Shown in pieces: positions 47,263 through 58,297 of a stretch of 64,000 nt of DNA; position 1 is the stretch's first letter; every line of letters starts with the position of its first letter. The position numbers and the translations under genes are program-made. The notes under the pieces are model-generated. The model was not told the DNA's origin. It searched no databases and saw only the letters and a program-made list of their open reading frames with translations. Source of the DNA: Norana najaformis (lineage: Eukaryota > Annelida > Clitellata > Crassiclitellata > Hormogastridae); assembly GCA_964023275.1 (NCBI GenBank), contig OZ029915.1, forward strand, positions 18,949,775 to 19,013,774, read 5' to 3'.

Positions 47263-50200
47263 AAATTTAATGCACCCATTTTTATAGCCCTTGGCCGGAA
47301 GCAGTTAAAGGTTTGTAATGTATAGGTAGTATAACACTTGTTATTGATGATATATCTGTGCGCAACCACGCTGAAATTAATTTCGTTAATTCTGTAGTCC
47401 ATTCAATATTAATTTTGTGATGATTTCTTAAACCTCTCCTCACGTTTTAAGTCTATCCATATGGTGTAATTTGATTGCCTGCATAAACGTCTAGCAAAAC
47501 TCGCCACCAAGTTACTGAAAGAAGGCTGCATTACCGCGCAAACCGTGATTATATATAAATGTATCATATTATGCATGTTCAAGTACGCCCCTACGCCATT
47601 TCGACACTATTCAGAAGGGATGTTAACGCGTTAGATGCACTATGAATTTTGTGTTCATTGAGCTAACCGTCGAAACATGCGTGTGCGTAGTGCGTACATA
47701 CATATACGCATACATGCATAAGCCTACTATTAACATTCTTAGTTAAAAATTTTGTGGATGATTTTTTGTCATGTCTTTGTAATGTTGTTCGACACCACTT
47801 TGTCTGAGGGGTCCCTTACCGCCTCCAAGAAGACGACGATTATTTCGCCTGAACTCAAACGCCAAGGGCTGGATGCTGATGACATGGCTAAGTATCGTCC
47901 AGTCTCTAACCGATCTTTTTACCAAAGCTGGTTGAGACGATTGTGCTGATGCAGTTGGCATATGCTATCTAGAGGCTTACACTTGTCTAACTAGACATGT
48001 ATAAGCAGCTAGCCTATTAACGACGGCATCGAACACGAGACAGCGACTACGTTTGTCAACCGATCGTCTGGACCCAGGGTCCTTGGGCTGTGAGTGTAGT
48101 CATAATCTTCTGATAGGCCTAAACGGTGCGTTAGTGCAGTATTTCGGTGTTTCGTGAACTCCCTACCGGTACGCATATTACCATTACTCATGAATATTCA
48201 TATCTGAAACCGGGTATAGAATGCTTATATGCTCCTCGGTCGCCCGCTGAACTGTACATTCACTAAACTTTCTTCCTCTCCTCGTCGCCGTATGCCTCTT
48301 CTCTCCTGTATCGGCCTCCTGTGTCTCACCTTACCAACTAGGGGTTGTCACCTACTCCTCTACACGTACATGCATGCATACACAAATTCATACATAAATA
48401 CGTAATGTGAGCCTAATGCGAATTTATGCGCTGTCGTTTATTCTCCTGTACTGTGGTTACTTTAACATAGCCTATTTTCTGAAAAAATTCGATTATCGGT
48501 CTAAGTTTTAAAAAGTCTCGATTTTGGTAAGTAAAGCAGTTTCATTTTATTGTGCCCTATAATAACATAACGCATAACGCTACAAAACGAATCTTCATTG
48601 AACGAAAGCCAATAAACATGTAAACGTAAAAATTATAGCCAATGGTCATCTTGTCATGACTGGATTCTCAGAAATGTAGCAAAATTGGAATGCGCGTGGC
48701 AGATTCGAAAGTCAAGACTTGCTCACTCGGCCAATTCTAATTTAATTGGTAAATTGCTGTGTCGTATAAAAGAAGCATGATGACATGGTACATCATCTTG
48801 TTTGCGACAGTTGACAAGTTGCCTAGTTTACAAATATTCTGCATAACGAAGTTTTGTTTATTAGTCATTCCCATTAGGTTGGTTCAGCAAAATCATAGTT
48901 TCTTAGTAATTACGTTTACCAGTACTGTTGCTATCGACTATGACCAGTGAACTTGCTTTCAAAGAGAGACACTGACGTAATAAATGAGATAAAGTACAAC
49001 TTCTTCATTAGTAGAATACGACCTGAGCTGCGTATTTAGTTTCTTTACCGAAAGTCAGAACTACTAAATATTCTAGTCAAGTAATGTTTCTGCGCTTCGA
49101 ATTTCATCTGCACACATTCGGCTTTTAATTCGCTTAGCTCTTAGGCATAGTTAGTCTATTATGTATATGAACAATTTCTTAAACGTTTGGCCCTAAAAGT
49201 TTAGGTATACAGACATTAACTGTTTAGTTAGAATAAAGTCATTCTGAGACAAGATGCAGTCTAGAGATGTTTAACATAGGCCCCTACGTCCTGTAATTCT
49301 TCTTAAATGAGTGACGATATATTTGGCTAACTTAAGGCATAGAAACTATAATAGAGCATAAGACAGTTGCAGATAAATACAGCGCAATGAGATACGTCGC
49401 ATTACATGAGATCACATGACACATTTGCAGGTCACATTTGCATCGCATCAAATCACCTCAAATCATATCTCTTACATTGCAGCTCATTAAACCACATTAA
49501 GTTCCATCTAAGTGAATCGCAAAACATTAGATCATATTATGTTTGCTACATCGGTAGCCTATGCATGAAATCGCATTACATCGAATTCCATTAAAGTCAA
49601 TCCAATCAAATCTAATGACTTCTATAGTGCCGTTACATAAGTCACATCAGTCGATATTGGTTTGAAGTGAAATTGCCATTAAAAATCATAACATCACAGT
49701 CAAAAATAACAATCAATATCGCGTTACATTACACTAGACACTAGACTGTATTACCCTTCACTGTGCTAAACTGCACTGCACTATGCTGCACTACAGTACA
49801 GCATACTACACTGCACTTCACTACTCTGTCCTACTCTTCAGTAGCCTATACTAAATTGCACTATACTGCACTTCACTACGTAGGTTAGTGCAATGTAGTC
49901 ATGCCTAGTGTAGTGTAACACGAAATGGCTACTGCGTTTGCCTTTCAACGTTGCGTCGAGTGCTAATAGAACATAGGGTTCACTTCGTTGGCCTAAACTG
50001 CAAAACTGTCAGAAATAGAGCAACCGTTTTAGACCGAAGACCAGTATTTAAAACGGCTAAGAACTTTACAGCACTACATTTCACACTGCACTACATTTTA
50101 CTACACTGTGCTACACTCATCTGCACTAAACTGAACTGCGATACATTACGCTGCCCTACACTGCAAGACAATACTCATCAATAGTGTACATTGTAATGTA

Positions 50201-51530
50201 ATGTGACGAGACTACAAAGACAGAAGAAATTATTGTCCGTATGATTAACGGATGTTGTTGTGCTTGGAGAAATATTCTCTTTACTGGCTTACATCCACTC
50301 CTCCGAGAATTGTTGCCGATTGAAGTGTGGAATAAATAAGCGATTACATTATTGTAAATGTAATTGAAAATTTGTAATTGTAATTTTGTAATTGTAATAT
50401 GACGTCTATAAAGCGCCACTTCAAGAATGAACTCATCAGGTTCGCTCCGGACCCAGAGCAGTGAAACCACTGTCAAATAAGAGATTTCAGGAGCCTGAGA
50501 AACTGCGGAAGGGGCAAACTGAGAAGCACCTTGAGCCGCAACTCACGAGAAAGGAGCTTAAATCATAAGGGTTATGCCAGATCACATTGGATTACATGGC
50601 ATCCGAAGGAATGACTGTCTTCACTGTTGTAACTAACCAGTATGGCCTTTACGCACTAAAGCGCTTTTGTCAGCTGTCCAATACTTCGCATTTTTGAGCT
50701 ACAGTGATGGATTTGAATAGCAACATTTCGAATGGAATGTATTTAATATCTAATGAATTTGAGCTGACTACGGCATTCTCAATATGCAAAATTTTACTTA
50801 TTTAATGAACCTTCGAGGAAAAATCAGTTTGCACATTTCCAATTACATCGATGAACAAAAGTAATTAGCATCTTTTAAATTTCTTTTCAGGCTTCGCATA
50901 AACTAATCATAAAACATTGAATTCCCGTTACATCAAGACGTTAGCTAAACCTAAGTTTCAGTATAGCATCCTTCTACAACTGATGGAATAGACTGCTGAC
51001 ATTACGAAGAAATCAAATAAAATTATCCAAGAGTTAATGAAAGATACCAGTAGCTTAATTAAACAAAGCACAGTCATTAATACGATTAAATTCGATGTCA
51101 GCAATGTCGGTTTATAAGCGTTTTCTGAGAAGCCTCTAAGGCCAAAATACAATGCAATCAAGACTTATATTGCATTTTAAAGTTTACTACTGGCTATAAT
51201 GCTTCTGCCATTAACGTCTTGGGAAGTGAAATTATTGAACATTGCATGTTCATACACAATTCACAAATAAACACGAAGGGTATGCAAATTATAGGCAATG
51301 TTTTGCAATACATTTTCGACTAGACCAACACAACCTTACAGAAACAAACAGCTGCACAGACGGAAGGATAGCCGGATAGCTATATCAGTCACTGAACACG
51401 GTAGTAAAAAAAATGCGTGCAGATAACAAATCTGTTAAAAACGCCTGTCGCAATCCAATTAAGTCTACACAATTATAACGCAAAACCTAAAGTCTAATTA
51501 TCTCTATCGACGTGAGAGGGAACGTAGAGC
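47263..51530. other. Long intergenic region with degenerate simple repeats
   Basis: Mostly unassigned. 49390-49610 is rich in CATTACATCACAT-like words and 49720-50170 in CACTACACTGCACT-like words (both strands, many variants). 50340-50400 is TTGTAATTG-rich, like a LINE tail. A dispersed-motif copy lies at 49615-49662. No convincing gene. Confidence 0.5.
49615..49662 (+). repeat. Copy of a dispersed ~50-bp motif
   Basis: GACTTCTATAGTGCCGTTAC ... CACATCAGTCGATATTGG; compare 21704-21754. Confidence 0.6.
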
Positions 51531-51538
51531 TATATAAA
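51531..51538 (+). promoter_or_regulatory. Probable TATA box of the BPI-like gene
   Basis: TATATAAA lies 69 bp before the ATG at 51607, which would leave a 5' UTR of about 40 nt. The position suits a core promoter with no untranslated exon. Confidence 0.55.
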
Positions 51539-51606
51539 CTCAAATTTGAGGAGGTAAAACACAGATCCAGAAGAATTCAGGGCGATCTACAAGACACCAG
51601 GTCCTC

Positions 51607-53073
51607 ATGTCTGCAAACGCATCTAACAAAAAAAGTCTTAAGTTCATTTCTGTCTTCTTGGCAGTATGGGTTACGCTGAGTTTGGCAAAGGAAACCCCAA
51701 TGAACCCTGGACTGATTGTTCAACACTCGATAAAGTATCTGAAACTGCTGCATGAGGAACACTTTTGTGGTGACCTATTGAAGGAGAAGCTGAACAACAC
51801 ACGCTTACCAGATCTCGCAGGAAATGTGCCTACCCTCTTTTGGTCGAAGATCAACTACGACGTTACGAACATCGTTTTTATTGATTATGAAAAGCCAAAG
51901 GTTGAAGTATCTATCGAACCGTACAACAACATTTCTCTGAACGTTTTAGTGCCAAAACTTATGTTCGGCGGTAAACACGTGCTCGAGTTGGAGGTTGGGC
52001 CGTGGAAATTGTACAACGTAAGTGGAAACATCTCAATCTCGATTATTGAAGCTATGCTAATTATGTATCAGGAAGTCGTCGTTGTAAAAGAAGACAAAGA
52101 GAGGGCGAAATACATATCACACAACTGCACAGCGTTTGTTAAAGACATCTGTCTTGAATTCAACGATTCGTTATCCGAAGATCTTGCCGCCAGAACAGAT
52201 TACCAAGCCTTGAAGAAACTGGTGGGAGAACTTTTGTGCAAAGCGTCCGTATATTTCACAGAATTGGAAATCAATTTCATGCAAGATCGCACAAAAGACG
52301 TCTATTTGGACATGACCATTCTAAACCAGCCTATCATTCGCAATTCGAGCGTTGAATATCACCACAGGGGTGAGATGCGACACAAGACGGACATGAAACC
52401 CTATAAATATTGGCCAGAGCCAATCCGACCTCAAGATTCCGAAAAGATGCTCACTTGTGGGATCTCATACTGGACAATGAACAGCGTGGGTCGCGTGATT
52501 TACGATCACAAGATATTCAATTACAATTATACCAGGGATGATCTGCCAAACTACCTTAAGTATTTGCTTGATACAACATGTGTGAATGATTGCTTTGGGT
52601 GTCTCTTTCCGAATGTTTCAAAACTTTATCCTAATAAGACGGTTGAAGTTACTGTGTCATTGGTGAAAGCACCTATCGTAGCTGTTGTTTCAGGTATGTT
52701 TAAAATTCACTTGAACTTCAACATTAAAACAAGTGTCAAAATATCAGAATATTCTTCACAGCTGTTATTTGCCTTCAATCTGGACTTGTTTGCAAACGTC
52801 CTAGGAACCCCTAAAGGCAACGAAATTACTTTTGAACTCGAAGCTCCCATGAACTCAAATTTTACGGTCCTCGACTCACGCATTGGTCATCTGCCTAAAG
52901 AACATCTGACCACTGTGACCGCACAGTCCTTTCAGAAAATTGTGATCCCGTTTTTCACTATGCAGAAGATGGAAGGACTTAAGATCAGATCGGCTGTGAA
53001 TCTCGCCGTAGCTGATCACAAATGGGTGATAGCCGAGGAAGCGGCTTGGCTTATGATGGACTTGAAAAAGTGA
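51607..53073 (+). CDS. Secreted BPI/LBP-like lipid-binding protein, intronless
   Basis: An uninterrupted 488-codon frame. After a short polar start, a hydrophobic segment (FISVFLAVWVTLSLA) acts as signal peptide, followed by MNPGLIVQHSIKYLKLLHEE, the BPI mature start. N-domain: PKVEVSI, VLVPKLMFGGKHV, SGNISISI, disulphide Cys in SHNCTAFVKDIC and ELLCKA. Linker: YHHRGEMRHK, GISYWTMNSVGRVIYDHK, then LLDTTCVNDCFGCLFPNVSK and the C-domain (FNIKTSVKIS, VLDSRIGHL). Several NxS/T sites suggest glycosylation. It ends about 36 residues earlier than the 40623-42197 protein. BPI family members bind LPS or lipids outside the cell; the role here is inferred only from fold. A TATA box upstream and an open frame suggest an active gene. 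Confidence 0.92.
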   Translation: MSANASNKKSLKFISVFLAVWVTLSLAKETPMNPGLIVQHSIKYLKLLHEEHFCGDLLKEKLNNTRLPDLAGNVPTLFWSKINYDVTNIVFIDYEKPKVEVSIEPYNNISLNVLVPKLMFGGKHVLELEVGPWKLYNVSGNISISIIEAMLIMYQEVVVVKEDKERAKYISHNCTAFVKDICLEFNDSLSEDLAARTDYQALKKLVGELLCKASVYFTELEINFMQDRTKDVYLDMTILNQPIIRNSSVEYHHRGEMRHKTDMKPYKYWPEPIRPQDSEKMLTCGISYWTMNSVGRVIYDHKIFNYNYTRDDLPNYLKYLLDTTCVNDCFGCLFPNVSKLYPNKTVEVTVSLVKAPIVAVVSGMFKIHLNFNIKTSVKISEYSSQLLFAFNLDLFANVLGTPKGNEITFELEAPMNSNFTVLDSRIGHLPKEHLTTVTAQSFQKIVIPFFTMQKMEGLKIRSAVNLAVADHKWVIAEEAAWLMMDLKK

Positions 53074-53877
53074 TTGGCTTTCAATCAATTTCCACAAAGA
53101 CAACATGGAACAAACTTTTCCTTTACTATGAAATCATCTACCAAATTGAGCATAACTATTACCAATATACCTAAATTATGATTTGATCTTTGTATTCAGT
53201 GTACTTTGTAGCTGGTGATGTATAGAATTTATTTAATGTTTTTCCTGTTTATGGATACATGACGTTCTGGTTTAGTGCTATTTTGGAACCAAACGTTTGG
53301 TTCAGAGACACCACTTCTTTACGTTTACAGTCTGAAATACTGATTGCCACACGAAGCCAAGCGTATGCCTGATTAGAGTACCTGGTTCTCCTTTTTAAGG
53401 TTTTAATCGCTAAAAAAGTCGGCGTCTTACCAAGAATAAGATCAGCAGAGCAGAAATTTTCATCAGATTGTACTGTAGTTTGCGCTAAATAGTGTATCTT
53501 TCATGCAAAAAGTTGGCATTTATCTCAGTCTCTTCTGTTAAATTGTTCTGAATTATCGCATTACTAAATCCGTGTACTCTGAGTGGTAAGAGAATTTTGG
53601 TTTTCTCTGGAGTTTCACAATCACGGGCGAAGCTTACACTTCTAGGCTGCCAAGGTAGTTCAGGTAGATCTGCTGGTTGGCCCAGGTTCCTCTGGACCAA
53701 CAGATAGACTGAATGAAACCCGGTTGAGCGGCAGAGGACCAGAGGGATAAGTGCCTATCTGCCAAGGTGCTATATGCCGGATGGGGTCATCTGCGGCAGT
53801 TGTAAATAATAATTATGTACAACCCTGTATGTAGAAGAGAGAGACAGAGACAGACAGACAGACATAGAGTGAGAGAG

Positions 53878-53920
<43 letters not shown>

Positions 53921-54929
53921 GTGACTAAAACAGATATAGACGGAGGTACAGACAGAGGCGCAGAGGAGGGGACAGTGAGAAGTCATCTATTTGATTAAGG
54001 GGAAGAAGAAGGAGAACTACATGTTTGTTGGCGAATGGAAAGTGGACGTGGTGGATGCAGGTTACAGAGACAAAGCATAAGAAGATGGAAGAACGGAGAA
54101 GGAGATTATTCTCTAGTAGAAAGAGATTAGAGTTAGCAGGCTAATGCTCTTTACCGGTGAAGGAACGATCTTGATGAGGCTAATACATAGACGGAAGAAT
54201 AGCTGTTAAGATCAGAAAAAAGAAAGGGACGAGAGAAGAGCCCTAATTAACAAAGTAGACTGCCTATCATAAGTGTAAAAATTTTAGTAATCTAGAACCC
54301 AGAGCCAATTTAGATTGGCAACCTGTTTTCGCTGTTGTGGAGCTGTTGGACTTTCGCTGTGCAGCGTGTCTTTGTCTGTTTAAAGAGGGAAGGACTGCAG
54401 ACTCACCAAACTTACAGGGAGGAATGAACAGGACTCGTTGCAGAGGCTCTCTCTCCAGTATAGCTCGATTCCTCTGCTTCAGCAGAGTGACATCTGCCAC
54501 TGGAATATTTCTCCTCGGTTGTTAACTGTTGTCTTTGCTGAGGCTCTGTTATCTTTTTTCGAGTCGAATAATTTGAGCAGTTTGTAACCGTGCACTATTT
54601 CTTAGATTTTTGTAAATATATTATAATGTCTAGTTTTGGGTATGAGTTTTTGACTAACGTTATATTAATTCTATCTAGACAGTAAAAAGAATGTCTTCTA
54701 CTTCTAGCCATGAACACTTCCAGGAGATGAAAGGTGAAATATGCGGGGTACACAAACGGGTTATATGCAGAGTTAGGCGTAATGCCCTCATGTCTTAAAG
54801 GATACCTCTGGCAAACGCGAAAGTCTCTAGTCGCTTTGACTATTTAACTCGCTTTTTGTTAGTATCACAGAGTCAAACATGCAGAAGCTTTAAAGATTAC
54901 AAAACTCCTTGGTTAGAGCCAATATATAA
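53074..54929. other. Intergenic region
   Basis: Contains a GA/GACA tract (53837-53920; pure GA at 53882-53918) and purine-rich DNA to about 54240. Short open frames at 53485-53700 and 54267-54525 are unsupported. Confidence 0.5.
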
Positions 54930-55075
54930 GCATATAGTTTCTGTGCTTAAATCTTTGCATTGGCTTCTGTTCAGCAAAGGATTTATTTCAAATTGGGACT
55001 TAGAGCTCATAAAACATTGAACTCTCGTCAACCACAATATGTAAAATCAGTCCTCATTCTTCTGACATATCAGGT
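54930..55075 (+). pseudogene. LINE reverse transcriptase C-terminal fragment
   Basis: VSVLKSLHWLL then, after a one-base shift, QQRIYFKLGLRAHKTLNSRQ and PQYVKS, the LHWLPV-x-x-RI-x-FK...HKTLN-x-x-P-x-Y pattern of CR1/L2-like reverse transcriptases. Confidence 0.75.
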
Positions 55076-55119
55076 TATCTGATTGGTATTTCCTGGTCAT
55101 ACCTAAGACTAGAGCTGTT

Positions 55120-56143
55120 CTCGTTATACAAGCTTTTTCGCAACTCCGCCAGCTAAAGCTCCCTCCGCCGACAGGCCCCGAGGATCATAGGGATAAATGA
55201 CACAGTAGAGGGAGAAAACACCTCGTTTTGATCATCGCCTTTAGCTGGGTCTTGCTGAGGTTCAGTTCCGCACCGGCATCCTTTCCTTTCTTCTTCATGA
55301 CAAGAGCAAGGTGTCATTTTGTCAGTGCCAGTTTGTCCTTCCCATGAAGCTCGCCAGGTTCAGCCTTATTGTGACACGAACACCATAGCGGGCAGCCCTT
55401 GCCGCTGTCGCCCTTTGCCTTTCGTTGAGGGTTCGACCAAATGCAACATACGCCTAAGTTTTGCTCTTTCCAATTTCAGAATCCATGTCGATATTCATTG
55501 AACGGCAGCTTTTTGAAAAACAAAACCGTATCGTCTAATAGATATATGGCGCTGAACTTGCCCCCATCACATTTCGAGGTATGACAGCCGGTCGTTGATT
55601 AGAACTGCCTACGACTTTGTGTTCGCCGGGACGGCCTCATCGAAGCCGACCTTCATTTGGATATCCTGAACGGGCTGCCAGCACGTATCCAGGACGACTT
55701 AACGCGCCACGAAAAAGCGGTTGTCTGCGGTAGGCGATTTGTCGCACTGCGTAGCGCGGAATGCTGCAAGCACACGAACCTTGCTCTCAGTCTGTTTTAT
55801 GAGCACGCTCTTGTACTCCAGGGAGGGCATCTGACCGTTGGGGACTGAACCACCCATGAAGATGGCAACGGCGTCTCTCCGCCGGCTCAGCAGTAGCGAC
55901 AGTCACTGTTTGATGCTGTACATGAACTCGATGTAGTCATCGCAGAAACCGAACAGGTGGCTTAGTGGGAGGATGAAGGAGAAAGGTGCCGACGGGGTCT
56001 TGCCCGGCAAAGGTCAGCTGCCTTCGAGCTTTGAAGCCGAGGCTTGCGGTTTCTTCGACCGCAGCAGCATCTTTTTGGTCAATCTGTTCGAAACGAGACA
56101 GAGACGAGACGCCAGGTAGGCCTATGTCTTGAGACCGTTTCAA
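55120..56143 (-). pseudogene. Unidentified GC-richer coding-like relic
   Basis: This block is visibly GC-richer than its surroundings. On the - strand one frame from about 55960 to 55520 reads as protein with only four stops: FGFCDDYIEFMYSIK, DAVAIFMGGSVPNGQMPSLE, YKSVLIKQTESKVRVLAAFR, SPTADNRFFVAR, VGFDEAVPANTK, LINDRLSYLEM. The look is that of an old gene or a retro/viral element fragment, but I recognise no family. The 68-codon - strand frame at 55937-56143 may be part of it. Confidence 0.35.
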
Positions 56144-58297
56144 GACTGAGACGCTCGACTGAGACTACATCCCCGATGCACCAACTCGCTTTGTGCCAAA
56201 TATTGCTATCGTATAACCAATACTCTCTGGTTTCTTTAAAAATTAAAAATACCTTAGTTAAATGGAAGATCCCGAGCGATCATGCTTTCTAATATACTGC
56301 TAAATGTAACGGGTTTTATGTATCTTTTACGTAAATACTGTGGCGTTTCATTCAGATGTGGACATAATTTGTGTCTTACCTTCAATGACAAATTCCAATG
56401 ACAACGTTTCTTTTACACGTTATATATTTTTTTCTCAGCGGCTTAATACAAAATTTGAGAAGAAAAAAACTTTAAACAGATTTGTAAAATACGTGCAGTC
56501 TGAAAACATTTTCGAGCAATGCTACAACTGTGTTGGATTCAATAAAAATAAAAAATACGCGGCTGCAAAACTCCAGTCTTAGAGAAAGATGCACAGCAAC
56601 CTACACCTAGTATTGAAATTATGGCTATTGTAAAGCTTCCTATAGAAGCAATGCATCCAGGACTCGTGCGATTCAATGCCGTGTCGTAGACACACACCAT
56701 GGCCTGATGTCAAACTTAAGTTCTGCCATAAAAGGCCACGCTGACCGTCTCGCTGTGTTAGGACTCAGCTATTGTCCTTCCTTGCCAGACTTATCTACGG
56801 GTTTATGCGTTTTGGTATTTATAATAGCATATGAAATAGTGCTGCGTTCCAGCCAAACGGCACTTTGTTCTCAAGCAACATAAGTTAATCTGAGCTTAGA
56901 GTAAGTAAGAAGAGTCCTCATTCACAGACTGAAATGCTCGGAAAGCCTCAAGACTGAAAGCCAAATAATTCAAACAAAATCAGGTAATAGTTCAAATAAA
57001 ATATAACAATGAGCAAACGTATCAAATAATTTGTCGAAGTTGACGATATGCAATAATTCTTACTGGAGATGATTTTTTTGTAGAAAACTTCGCAGACTGC
57101 AAACAACATCAAAATCCCAATCTTGCCGATAAATCGTTTAAAAATCTTGTTTGCTAATGGCAGGCACTAGTGCAGCTAGAGAGCTACTATACACGAACTT
57201 ATTCAGTAACCGAGTGCAGTTAGATTGATCAAGAGAAACAATATCTAACAGTAACTAGATAAAGGGCTTATGAGGATTTTAGGCTTCAATGACCGTCACC
57301 TGTGATGATATATACTCTACTTTTTGTGAGCGTTTTGGTCACATCAACTGTAGAAGGCAACCCACTTGCAATCGATAAACTGACTTAAGTTCAATCAGAA
57401 GTAATTTTAACTTGTTTTTGTTTCAAGGCGTCGCGTATTCTGCGCTTCAGGCTGCAGAATTCAATCATGTGATCCTTTAGAAATCTGTTGATCCGGAATC
57501 TTCCTGGGACGCCTGTTGACGCAGACGAACGACCTTTACACGGCGTCCTTGTGATGAGGCTAAAGTGTCAGATGTTCCACCATCGATGTTTTCTTTTAAA
57601 ACAATATGGCATCGTTTAAAATCAATTTTAATGTTCCCAGAACTTACTAAAAATGACGCAAATAGAGACGATTATATAGTTTTTTAAAAGTACTTTGCAT
57701 TGGTGTAATTGTACTAAATCGATACAACACGCTAAGCCATTAAGCTCCGATACACTTATGTTTGATAGACGCAGATAAAAGCTACAAACATAACGATTTG
57801 CTAGATAGACGTAATAAAGATCATACTATAAACAGTGGTGTATCCTTCGTTGTGTCGGCCTGCGAATGACACCAAAAGCGCTCGGCGCATTATGGGTAAA
57901 GTTTTGTCAAAAACTTAGACATTGTGCATGAAACATATGACCTCTGTGGGTAAGAGCCCTCACTCTATGCACATCAGAATAATATAATACAGCACACTAA
58001 ACTGATAGAGTAATAGATTTCTCCTTTGAAACAGGAGATCACTGAGGATCAAAAGCTATAGCCAACGATTACTGCAGTCAGTGGCGTAATTATTTATCTT
58101 CACACGTTAGCGTTATTGCAAACAGACTTTCTATATGCAGTATAACATTCTGCATGCATGCCTTGATCTATAGTACTCTATTAAAAAATAATAAAGATCA
58201 CTGATTACATATACGATTTCTATGATTGCCTGTATAATTTCTATGATTTTGCCAGACACATGGTGAAACCTAAGCGATTTCAACTCTGGACCATGGA
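56144..58297. other. 3' flank of the PDLIM-like gene / intergenic
   Basis: I looked for LIM-domain exons (Cys-x2-Cys...His-x2-Cys) on the - strand and saw none. An 80-codon frame at 56340-56582 (+) is not recognised. Confidence 0.45.
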
